From NCBI GenBank assembly GCA_964606415.1, contig CAZSGN010000034.1, positions 1-15,662 on the forward strand: a stretch of DNA of 15,662 bases. Reading direction: 5' to 3'. Position 1 is the first letter of the stretch. Each line of letters opens with the position of its first letter. Position numbers and translations under genes: made by a program. The DNA comes from CAZSGN01 sp964606415. GTDB taxonomy: Bacteria > Bacteroidota > Bacteroidia > Bacteroidales > JBBRXJ01. Positions 1 to 7,394 of this stretch are shown here, piece after piece. A model generated the notes under the pieces. The model saw only the letters and a list, made by a program, of their open reading frames with translations, had not been told where the DNA came from and ran no database searches.

Positions 1-455
1 TATTTTATCTACATATAAACAAATTGCAAGCTTTCATTAAATTAGTGGTAGAACCTTAATTTTCAATGGATATAATCCGTCCCGCCAGAGGCGGGATGGA
101 GCTCTTCATGGTCTTCAAAGCCAGGTTTCACGACATATCATCACTCCAAAATAATCATCAAAATGCGGAGCTTACTGGTGTAAATAAGGCATTTTGGGAA
201 GTTAGTGGACATTATGGACGAACCCTATCTACAAACATCATTTTGTCCTGCAGTTTTTTGGAGTTCCGTGGTGACGACTGAAAATGAGATTGATAATATT
301 ATAAAGACTCATTTGGAGGCGATCTCTCCGATTTCATTCCCGTTTATGCTTCATTTTTGGAGCGTTTTCCTTTTATCAGCAAGTTGCTGGTGTTATACCT
401 TATATGGCGATTGTGGAGAATTTGAATATTTTCTTATATTGCAGCAAAAAAAATC
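1..455. other. Non-coding left end, no gene recognised
   Basis: The two short open frames here (66-281 and 205-471) have no recognisable domain, uneven composition and overlap each other, so I do not call them. The one strong structure is the palindrome at 76-100. Just before the symporter gene, a TTG at 411-413 and TATATTG at 435-441 are 21 bases apart and resemble a weak Bacteroidota-type promoter, but the -7 box lacks one T, so I do not list it separately. The stretch could include a decayed gene, but I see no family signature. Confidence 0.5.
76..100. repeat. GC-rich palindrome (hairpin, 11-bp arms)
   Basis: The arms TCCGTCCCGCC and GGCGGGATGGA pair over 11 positions with one G-T wobble around an AGA loop. 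It is far more GC-rich than its surroundings. No T-run follows on either strand, so it does not look like an intrinsic terminator. The outer TCCGTC arm is identical to the arm of the hairpin repeats at 15549-15662, which suggests a dispersed palindromic repeat family in this genome; that link is inference. Confidence 0.7.
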
Positions 456-1832
456 ATGCTGGATATTATAGATTATTCTTTAGGTTGGTTCAATCAGAAT
501 ATTGGACAATTTTTATTGTTATTTATTTTGATTCCTACCGGACTTTATTATATTTTTAGTTTGAAATTCCTGAATATTACCAAGTTTTGGCATGCTATTA
601 ATATTATCCGGGGGAAGTATGACAAAAAAGGGGATAAAGGGGAAGTAAACCATTTTAAAGCGCTTGCCACAGCGCTTTCAGGTACTGTAGGGACAGGAAA
701 TATTGTTGGTGTGTCTTTAGCTATATACTATGGCGGACCGGGAGCTGTTTTTTGGATGTGGGTGACAGGGTTGCTTGGGATGATGGTTAAGTATGTGGAA
801 TGCTCTCTTTCGCTTCGTTACCGGAGGGTTAACCAAGATGGTTCAATATCCGGGGGTCCGATGTATTATATGGAAGATGGCTTGAAGTCTAAATTAGGCC
901 GAATGGCAAAAGTACTGGCCCTGATTTTTGCTTTTGCTACCATTATAAGTACTTTTGGTACAGGCAATCTGGCTCAGGCTAATTCAATTGCCGATGCTTT
1001 ATATGATAATTACCAGATTCCTGATTGGGCAACGGGTATTGTTATTGCAATATTGGTCATGTTGGTCACTATTGGTGGGATTAAAAGAATTGCTGTGGTA
1101 ACTTCTCGCCTGGTACCTTTTATGGCTGTTTTTTATTTTTTCGCTTCGTTTTTTATTCTTGCAGTATTTATTAAAGAGCTTCCTGCTGCTCTGTATTTAA
1201 TTGTGACTGATGCCTTTACTGGTACTGCTGCTGTTGGGGGTTTTGCTGGCTCATCTTTTCTTTTTGCCTTGCGCTTTGGCGTTGCAAGAGGGATTTTCTC
1301 TAATGAGGCCGGGCAGGGTTCGGCAGCAATTGCGCTTGCTGCATCAAAAAATAATTCACCTGCACGCACAGGGTTGGTGTCTGCTATTGGTCCCTTTATT
1401 GATACCCTTATTGTTTGTTCTTTAACAGCGCTGGTTATTATCGTTACTGGTGTGTGGAAATCCGGAATAGAGGGAGTGGGAATGACGATTGATGGTTTTA
1501 ATACAGGTTTTGGTGAAATTGGCTTGTTTTATGCAGGGGAGCATATTATTGCTTTTACCCTGACTCTTTTTGCTTTTTCAACACTATTAGCCTGGTCTTA
1601 TTATGGTGTAAAAGCTTCAGAATATTTATGGGGAAAAAAATCTGTCAGGGTATATTTGATTATTTATGGAATTTTTGTTTTTCTTGGTGCAGTTTTTGAG
1701 ACAAAATTAGTGTGGAATTTTGTAGATATGGCTCTTATTTTTATGAGTATTCCAAACCTTATTGCAATCTTATTGCTATCAGGTGAAGTGAAACAATATA
1801 CCAAAGAGTACATTAAAAGCCTCCGCAAATGA
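456..1832 (+). CDS. Sodium:alanine/glycine symporter (AGCS family)
   Basis: This is an inner-membrane carrier of the alanine-or-glycine:cation symporter family (AlsT/DagA type), which couples uptake of small neutral amino acids to sodium. At 458 residues it is full length for the family. The hallmarks visible are the glycine-rich stretch ALSGTVGTGNIVG near residues 72-85, GGPGAVFWMW at about 93-102, the signature GGPMYYME at 133-140, and FGVARGIFSNEAGQGSAAIA at about 275-294, a strongly conserved family block. About ten hydrophobic segments are spread over the protein. The start ATG has an A-rich leader and no Shine-Dalgarno motif, as is usual in this phylum. It stands alone, 154 bases ahead of the next gene on the same strand. 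The exact substrate (alanine, glycine or another) cannot be told from the sequence. Confidence 0.93.
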   Translation: MLDIIDYSLGWFNQNIGQFLLLFILIPTGLYYIFSLKFLNITKFWHAINIIRGKYDKKGDKGEVNHFKALATALSGTVGTGNIVGVSLAIYYGGPGAVFWMWVTGLLGMMVKYVECSLSLRYRRVNQDGSISGGPMYYMEDGLKSKLGRMAKVLALIFAFATIISTFGTGNLAQANSIADALYDNYQIPDWATGIVIAILVMLVTIGGIKRIAVVTSRLVPFMAVFYFFASFFILAVFIKELPAALYLIVTDAFTGTAAVGGFAGSSFLFALRFGVARGIFSNEAGQGSAAIALAASKNNSPARTGLVSAIGPFIDTLIVCSLTALVIIVTGVWKSGIEGVGMTIDGFNTGFGEIGLFYAGEHIIAFTLTLFAFSTLLAWSYYGVKASEYLWGKKSVRVYLIIYGIFVFLGAVFETKLVWNFVDMALIFMSIPNLIAILLLSGEVKQYTKEYIKSLRK

Positions 1833-1881
1833 TGTGGATATTTATGGGGGTTATCAATAAATCAGGAAGTTCGAATGATTA

Positions 1882-1944
1882 ATCGGGAGGATTATTTTCC
1901 AACGAGCATAGCGAATTTTTGGAATTTATAGATGAAGTCCCGAT
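1882..1944. repeat. Short inverted repeat in the symporter/membrane-protein spacer
   Basis: ATCGGGA at 1882-1888 is matched by its complement TCCCGAT at 1938-1944, 49 bases apart, with looser similarity just outside. The spacer has no T-run terminator after it and no coding frame. This could be a degenerate palindromic repeat or chance; nothing shows a function. Confidence 0.3.
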
Positions 1945-1986
1945 CATGATTGGAATTAAAAAAAAACATTATAAATCTTTTGCTTT

Positions 1987-2835
1987 ATGAAAAAATTTCC
2001 TGCTTATGCTTGGCTGGGCATTGTTTTGGTTATTGTTTTCTGGTTCTTTAATTGGACAGAATCAGGGTTAAGGACGCATATGCTTTTTTTCCCGTTATGG
2101 CTTGGGTATATTTTAACTGTTGATGGTCTGGTGTATTATCGACAGGGAAATTCCCTGATCACAAGAGACTTTAAGTTTTTCTTATTTTTGTTTGTGCTGT
2201 CAATCCCTGTTTGGTGGCTTTTTGAATTGATTAATCTTAGGGTTGATAATTGGCAGTATCTTGGGCGTGATTATTTTTCAGACTTCGAGTTCGCGGTTTA
2301 TTCCTCTATTAATTTCTCTACCGTTATTCCTGCAGTCTTTGTTTCGTCCGAATTGATTTCGACGATTCCTTTGTTTCGAAAAATAAATATTCCACTGAGG
2401 ATTTCGAACAACAACCATTCGCGCATCATTCTCTTTTTGATGGGATGGGCGATGTTGCTTGCATGGATTATCTGGCCTGAGATATTCTTTCCTTTTGTCT
2501 GGTTGTCCTTATTTTTTATTCTGGAACCCCTCAATGGTTGGTTTGGGTATACCAATATATTAATGTTTACAAATAACAAGGAGTGGAGGCCTGTGGTGTT
2601 TCTTTTTGCCGGAGCTTTGATGTGTGGCTTCTTTTGGGAATTATGGAATTGGCATGCTTATCCCAAATGGATTTATACACTTCCTTACCTGGATTGTTGT
2701 TCTGTTTTTGAAATGCCGCTTGCAGGATTTCTGGGATATCTTCCTTTTGCATTGGAGCTTTTTGCTATTGTTGTTTTATTTGCTGGAATAATAGGGAAAC
2801 ATTTTAATTTTTTATTTCTGGATAATGTTGATTGA
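1987..2835 (+). CDS. Integral membrane protein with internal duplication, function unknown
   Basis: I do not recognise the family. The 282 residues are almost entirely hydrophobic, with about seven to eight probable membrane helices. The two halves resemble each other. Residues 34-36 (FFP) begin a stretch ending in WWLFELIN (76-83) and W89-x-Y91; residues 167-169 (FFP) begin a matching stretch ending in FFWELWN (215-221) and W228-x-Y230. The second copy continues into FEMPLAGFLGYLPFALELF (241-259), where acidic residues lie in helices. Tandem repeats with Glu and W-x-Y motifs loosely recall CrtYc/CrtYd-type lycopene cyclases, but no carotenoid gene is nearby and I do not assign that function. 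The gene lies between the symporter and the convergent phosphatase gene, whose stop is 11 bases away. The start ATG is the first in frame and begins a plausible membrane-insertion end. Confidence 0.8.
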   Translation: MKKFPAYAWLGIVLVIVFWFFNWTESGLRTHMLFFPLWLGYILTVDGLVYYRQGNSLITRDFKFFLFLFVLSIPVWWLFELINLRVDNWQYLGRDYFSDFEFAVYSSINFSTVIPAVFVSSELISTIPLFRKINIPLRISNNNHSRIILFLMGWAMLLAWIIWPEIFFPFVWLSLFFILEPLNGWFGYTNILMFTNNKEWRPVVFLFAGALMCGFFWELWNWHAYPKWIYTLPYLDCCSVFEMPLAGFLGYLPFALELFAIVVLFAGIIGKHFNFLFLDNVD

Positions 2836-2846
2836 TGTACATGGTG

Positions 2847-4943
2847 TTATATTTTAATTCCCATCACCAAAATATCATCAATTTGTTCTGTTTTTCCTTT
2901 CCACGCTTTAAAACGTGCTGATAAAGTCTTTTTTTGTTCTGTCATATTCTGGTGTTGGATTGATTGAAGCAGTTCTTTGAATTGCTTTGATCGAAATGTT
3001 TTTTGTTCGGGCCCGCCGATTTGATCGATATAACCGTCTGAAAAAATATAAAATGAATCCCCGATGTTACTCTTGAATTCAGATGTTCTAAACTTAACGG
3101 TTTTTTTGTGTGGATTAGCCCCTACGGTTAGATTATCTCCTTTTGTAATGATTAATTCATTGTTTTTAAATAAGTAAAGAGGGTTGTGGGCGCCTGCGTA
3201 TTTCAATGTTTTGGTGTGTGGATTATATACAACCAATGCAATATCTAATCCATCTTTGATTTCTTCCCGGGGATTGTTTTTCGAGAGTGTTTCTTTGACA
3301 TAACTGGTTAGCCGGTTTAATATGTTTCCTGGATCAATGCCTTTGGTTAATTCCGTTTTGGAAAAGCTGTTTACGATTTCATTGAGAAACGCTACTCCGA
3401 GCATGCTCATAAAGGCTCCGGGAACACCATGCCCTGTGCAGTCAGCGGCAGCAATGACGATTTCTCTTCCGCTTGGGTTGACCCAATAAAAATCGCCACT
3501 TACAATATTTCGTGGTTGGAATAAAATAAAGTGGTCATTGAAAATATCTCGTAAAGTTTTTTCCTGCGGTAAGACGGCAGTCTGTATCCGTTTAGCATAA
3601 ACAATACTGTCCGTGATCTCATCATTTTGCCTGGCAATTTGATCCCGTTGCCTGGCTACGAAATTTTTTTGTTCTTCTAATTCATCTCGTTGCGCTTCAA
3701 TCTCATTCTTTTGATCTTCGATTTCTCTGGTTCGCTCCCTCACCATACTTTCGAGCCGTTCGTTTGCATTCTTCAGGATCTGACGGAATCTTTCTGTAAC
3801 AGCAAAGGAAAGAAATAGTACCTGGATGGCAAAGCCTAATTTAACCCCGTGTCTGGTTAGATTGTTACTCGGCAAAATGCCTGTGTTTCTGAAGATGTAA
3901 AAAGATACCCCAATGAGTAATAATAAAAAGGAAATGATAAATAGTTTTGCAGGCTGATAGTTTTTTCTTAAGGCAAGACTGGCGATAAAAAGAATAATAA
4001 ATGTATTAAGAAGGGAGAGGACATTAATATGTATAACAAAATATCGATAGAAAGGATAGGGCGTAAATAAGCCGGGGATGGTTATGGCTGCCAAAATTAG
4101 TATGCCGTTGATTACATATTTCATTTTTGGCAGAAGAGCTGAAATTCTGAGGTAATGACTTGAAAAAAGAATCAGGAAAAAATTGGCAATACTGACAAAG
4201 AGTATCGTACTTTTATTGGCCCATATTGGGTTTTCTGGCCAGAAAAACTGGTATGAAATACCATCGATATTGGCAAGGAAGAGGGAAAGAAATGCGATAT
4301 AGATGGAGAAGAATAGATACATCCGGTCTTTGATACTAAGAAATAAAAATAGATTGAAAATAAATGCAAATACCAGGAATCCGTAATAGAGCGTTTTGTT
4401 TGCCAAATCAAGCTGGTCTTGTTGAAAAAAGATATCTTTTTTTTCTAGTTTTAGTGGCAGTCGGGTTGTTTCTCCATGATTATATATGTTTATGTAAAAA
4501 GATTTACTTTCGTTTGGATCCAGGGTAATATCAAAAATGAAATTCCGGTTGTCAATGGGCCGGGAATGAAAACGACGAGTCTCACCTGTAATGATTTTTT
4601 TATTGATACCCTGGGGGGTTGTCTCATAAAACCGGATCTCATTAAGTAAAGGGTAATTGATTCCTAAAATGTAGGATTCGATCTGGGTTGAAGGGTTATG
4701 GAGTTTAAAATGAATCCAGAATCTGGAGTCTGTAAAACCGGCATTTAATTGATCGCCTTTTATTTCTTTTAATGCAAATGCATGAGTGTTTTCATTTTCA
4801 ATCAAGTCATCAATAGAAATATCTCCTTTTTTATCTTTTAAATAATAAAAGGCAACATCCTTTTCATTAGCAATGACTTTAGAGGGGAAGAAGGTGTATA
4901 TAATGAGGACGATGGTTATATTTAAATATAAATTTTGTCTCAT
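2847..4943 (-). CDS. 7TM-DISM sensor with SpoIIE/PP2C-type serine phosphatase domain
   Basis: A membrane signalling protein expected to sense a ligand outside the cytoplasm and dephosphorylate Ser/Thr-phosphorylated partners inside. The domains run in order: a signal-like hydrophobic N-terminus (about 1-25); an extracytoplasmic 7TMR-DISMED2-type beta domain (about 27-165, with SRFWIHFKL at 73-81); seven membrane helices (about 185-385); a charged coiled coil rich in Q, R, E and D (about 388-445); and a SpoIIE phosphatase domain (about 470-698). The metal-binding acidic residues are present: D484 in SGDFYW, D501 in AADCTGHGVPG, D636 and D640 in SDGYIDQ, and D689/D690 near the end, so it should be active. 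The C-terminal DDILVMGIKI closes the domain normally. No anti-sigma factor or antagonist gene is adjacent, so the target is unknown. Its start lies only 21 bases from an inverted-repeat element (4965-5081). Confidence 0.92.
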   Translation of the reverse strand: MRQNLYLNITIVLIIYTFFPSKVIANEKDVAFYYLKDKKGDISIDDLIENENTHAFALKEIKGDQLNAGFTDSRFWIHFKLHNPSTQIESYILGINYPLLNEIRFYETTPQGINKKIITGETRRFHSRPIDNRNFIFDITLDPNESKSFYINIYNHGETTRLPLKLEKKDIFFQQDQLDLANKTLYYGFLVFAFIFNLFLFLSIKDRMYLFFSIYIAFLSLFLANIDGISYQFFWPENPIWANKSTILFVSIANFFLILFSSHYLRISALLPKMKYVINGILILAAITIPGLFTPYPFYRYFVIHINVLSLLNTFIILFIASLALRKNYQPAKLFIISFLLLLIGVSFYIFRNTGILPSNNLTRHGVKLGFAIQVLFLSFAVTERFRQILKNANERLESMVRERTREIEDQKNEIEAQRDELEEQKNFVARQRDQIARQNDEITDSIVYAKRIQTAVLPQEKTLRDIFNDHFILFQPRNIVSGDFYWVNPSGREIVIAAADCTGHGVPGAFMSMLGVAFLNEIVNSFSKTELTKGIDPGNILNRLTSYVKETLSKNNPREEIKDGLDIALVVYNPHTKTLKYAGAHNPLYLFKNNELIITKGDNLTVGANPHKKTVKFRTSEFKSNIGDSFYIFSDGYIDQIGGPEQKTFRSKQFKELLQSIQHQNMTEQKKTLSARFKAWKGKTEQIDDILVMGIKI

Positions 4944-4964
4944 TCTTTGTTCTTTTATTTTACA

Positions 4965-5081
4965 GCATCTCTAAAAACTTTAAGTTCAATGCGTGTGAAA
5001 ATCTTAAACCACAGTATACATGAGGTATGTGAGAATTTGAAATTAGAGCAACAACGCCGAAATTGGGGTTTTTAGAGGTGC
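4965..5081. repeat. 117-bp element with 14-bp terminal inverted repeats (MITE-like or structured RNA)
   Basis: GCATCTCTAAAAAC at 4965-4978 pairs with GTTTTTAGAGGTGC at 5068-5081, 14 of 14 positions with one T-G wobble. Read as plus-strand RNA the stem can grow inward to 19 pairs (to 4983/5063) using further U-G wobbles. Inside are a nested GCGT/ACGC pair (4991-4994 with 5054-5057) and a small hairpin ATAC-loop-GTAT near 5015-5027. The element is flanked by CA on both sides (4963-4964 and 5082-5083), which is too short to prove a target duplication. No coding frame lies inside. It is either a miniature insertion-sequence derivative or a structured RNA. It occupies the place where the promoter of the phosphatase gene would be expected. 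Confidence 0.55.
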
Positions 5082-5239
5082 CATTTATCTGATTAAACAA
5101 GTCTGCATATATTGAATTTTAATTACGAATATAAGGTATTCTTTTTGTTTTTTTATAAGGAAGCGCTATTTGATTTGGAAATATATAGTAAGGGCTTTTG
5201 GCATGTTAATTGTGTTTATTCAAAAAAATATAAATAATT

Positions 5240-5833
5240 ATGGAAAAGAAAGAACAATACATGGAAGTTGCGAATGACCGTGTTAAAAAGGTACTAGATC
5301 AAGTAGAAGATTTGCAGACAAGGGCTCAAAAGGCAAAAGAAGAAACTAATAATGAAATTGATGAGCAAATCAAGAAGCTTGAAGAAAGGAAAAAAGTGAT
5401 TCGTGAGAGTCTGGAAGAATTGAAGAAATCAACAGAAGATACATGGGATGAGAAAAAAAATGAATTCGAAGCCAATATTTCAGATAACTTTTTTGATCGG
5501 TTTAAATTTATGATGGCTGACTTGGGTGATCGCATGAATGAAGTGTCCCAACGGGCCGATCAGAGTTTTGATAGTTTTTATCGTCAAGCTAAAATGCGGG
5601 TGCAGGAATGGACAGAACGAATAAGAGAGCTGGAAAAAAAGAATAGAGGCCGGTCACAGGAAGAGATACAAAAAGAAATACAGTTTCTTAAAGAAAAACG
5701 GGATGAATTGAATCAGCAGTTAAATCAAATGAGTCAATCTAGCGGTGAAGCATGGAATGAACTCAAAAATGGATTTATGGAAGCAGGACGCTCAATTCGA
5801 GGTGCTTTCCAAAATGCTTTTAAACATTTTTAA
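5240..5833 (+). CDS. Coiled-coil protein with two repeats, sll1863-like
   Basis: A 197-residue, highly charged, almost wholly helical protein with no signal peptide or membrane segment, so probably cytoplasmic. It contains a duplication at an exact offset of 103 residues: 39-77 (EIDEQIKKLEERKKVI... to W69 and NEFE) matches 142-180 (EIQKEIQFLKEKRDEL... to W172 and NGFM). Each copy is a coiled coil ending in a T/A-W-x-E/D-x-K-x-x-F motif. This pattern recalls the short sll1863-type stress-response coiled-coil proteins of Bacteroidota and cyanobacteria, in which single copies occur; here two would be fused. That resemblance is from memory. The start ATG follows an A/T-rich leader. A strong terminator follows 30 bases after the stop, so it is probably transcribed alone. 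The biochemical role is unknown. Confidence 0.75.
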   Translation: MEKKEQYMEVANDRVKKVLDQVEDLQTRAQKAKEETNNEIDEQIKKLEERKKVIRESLEELKKSTEDTWDEKKNEFEANISDNFFDRFKFMMADLGDRMNEVSQRADQSFDSFYRQAKMRVQEWTERIRELEKKNRGRSQEEIQKEIQFLKEKRDELNQQLNQMSQSSGEAWNELKNGFMEAGRSIRGAFQNAFKHF

Positions 5834-5863
5834 TTATTATCTGAGGAAGAATAAAATCAATTT

Positions 5864-5907
5864 CCACATTTTTCGTTATTTTGTAAGAAAAATGTGGTTT
5901 TTTTTTT
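5864..5907 (+). terminator. Intrinsic terminator after the coiled-coil gene
   Basis: A perfect 11-bp stem, CCACATTTTTC (5864-5874) with GAAAAATGTGG (5887-5897), has a 12-base loop and is followed at once by ten T residues (5898-5907). It separates the coiled-coil gene from the downstream lipoprotein gene, which starts at 5950. Confidence 0.9.
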
Positions 5908-5949
5908 CATAGCCGTGCAGGAGCAGGAGAGATATATCAATTATTAGTT

Positions 5950-7374
5950 ATGCTCTTTGTCAAAACGGCATATAAAACAGTTATTTTTGTGAGATACGGA
6001 TTTATTTCTTTTGTCTTTTTGCTGGTTTTTATCATCTTTTCCCAGTGCCGGAAAGACGATTTTATTGATGATGCTTCGTTTAAACTTCATTTTTCTACTG
6101 ATTCTCTTACTTTTGATACTGTATTATCCACTGTTGGCTCAGTAACCAGGCATTTCATGGTTTATAATAAAGCTGATCAGCCTGTTGAGATTGACCGGAT
6201 TTTTCTTGGTGGTGGAGATCAAAGTGAATTCAGGGTAAATATCAATGGTCAAAAAAATGCAGTAAGCAATATGATCTTGCCGGGTAAAGACAGCATGTTT
6301 GTTTTTGTGGAGTGTAATCTCAATGACGGGACGAATTATCTTTATAGAAAAGATTCTGTGGGTTTTAATGTGAACGGGAATTTCCAATATGTTGACCTGA
6401 CAGCTTGGGGACGCGATATTATCAGGATACCTGGATTAACGATTAAAAAGGATACTGTTTTTTCTTCTGTTAAAGCTTTTTTTGTCGAGGGAGATATCAT
6501 GGTAAAGAAAGGAGCCACTTTAACCCTGGATCCCGGGACGGAGATGTATTTCACCAAAAATACCGGGATGTTTGTGGAAGGTACACTCAAAACCCTGGGT
6601 GATTTTTTTTCTCCTGTGATTATGACTAATGCAAGAACGGATAAGGAGTATGAACATGTGCCCGGGCAATGGTCAGGAGTGCAACTTAAAACGTCGTCTT
6701 CCGATAATTCTTTCTCACATACAGTGATTGAAAATGCTGTGAATGGCTTGGTTGTAGGATCGCCGGATTCTCTCCTTCTGGCTCCCGGCCTTGAAATGAG
6801 AAGCTGCATTATTCAGAATCATTCTTATGGCGGGCTTATGGCTTTTAACGCGGATATACTTGTTGTGAATAATGTTATTGCGAACTGTGGGTATTTTACT
6901 GGTTATTTTGCCGGGGGCAAGTATGATTTTTATCATACTACTATTGCTAATTATTATCCATACAGGTCTCGTTCTGATCCTGGATTTTTTCTCTCTAACC
7001 ATATTTATGATGAGGCTTATGCCCTTGATTTCTCAATGTATAATAGTATTTTGTGGGGAGCAGGTTCAGAGCTTGAGCTCGATGAATTTGATGAATCAGC
7101 AGCGGCAGATTATTTTTTTGATCATGTCATGATCAAAACTGATTTTTCTGCTGTTGATACTTCTGATGATACTCATTTTCGGAATGTTATTGCAGGCGGT
7201 GATCCTGGCTTTATTAATCCGGAGGAAATGAATTTTAATATTGATACTTTTTCTGTTGCCCGTGATCAGGGTTACCATCAATATGGAACTTTATACCCTT
7301 TTGATATCAAGGAGGATAATCGTACTTTCGATGATGCTCCTGATCTTGGTGCTTATGAGATTGTTGATTTTTAG
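5950..7374 (+). CDS. Probable surface-exposed lipoprotein with Ig-like and beta-helix regions
   Basis: The function is unknown, but the architecture is clear. A hydrophobic segment (about 17-30) ends in a lipobox-like FSQC, giving a lipidated C33. The following R34-K35-D36-D37 fits the K-(D/E)2 form of the Bacteroidota lipoprotein export signal, so the protein is probably on the outer face of the outer membrane. Residues about 40-130 look like an immunoglobulin-like (HYDIN/ASPM type) domain with DTVLSTVGS and a stretch like VYNKADQPVEI. From about residue 150 there are short repeated strands such as VKKGATLTLDPGT and MFVEGTLKTLG, typical of a right-handed parallel beta-helix, and the protein ends in PDLGAYEIVDF, a common end for this class. 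The N-terminus is long for a lipoprotein signal; a later start at the codon for V14 is not an ATG, so I keep this start. The next gene follows after 20 bases and is probably co-transcribed. Confidence 0.82.
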   Translation: MLFVKTAYKTVIFVRYGFISFVFLLVFIIFSQCRKDDFIDDASFKLHFSTDSLTFDTVLSTVGSVTRHFMVYNKADQPVEIDRIFLGGGDQSEFRVNINGQKNAVSNMILPGKDSMFVFVECNLNDGTNYLYRKDSVGFNVNGNFQYVDLTAWGRDIIRIPGLTIKKDTVFSSVKAFFVEGDIMVKKGATLTLDPGTEMYFTKNTGMFVEGTLKTLGDFFSPVIMTNARTDKEYEHVPGQWSGVQLKTSSSDNSFSHTVIENAVNGLVVGSPDSLLLAPGLEMRSCIIQNHSYGGLMAFNADILVVNNVIANCGYFTGYFAGGKYDFYHTTIANYYPYRSRSDPGFFLSNHIYDEAYALDFSMYNSILWGAGSELELDEFDESAAADYFFDHVMIKTDFSAVDTSDDTHFRNVIAGGDPGFINPEEMNFNIDTFSVARDQGYHQYGTLYPFDIKEDNRTFDDAPDLGAYEIVDF

Positions 7375-7394
7375 CGTGCTTTTTTAATGCAATA

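Noticed and set aside
66..471. Two short frames at the left end (71 and 88 residues)
   Set aside because: They overlap in different frames, have no family features, and one runs into the symporter start. One covers the palindrome at 76-100.
5168..5200. Promoter for the coiled-coil gene
   Set aside because: TTTG boxes are present, but the -7 candidate reads GGCTTTTG and lacks the TA, and the spacing is wrong.
6342..6809. A 155-residue minus-strand frame inside the lipoprotein gene
   Set aside because: It lies wholly within a well-supported gene, and its residue composition is that of an antisense shadow.
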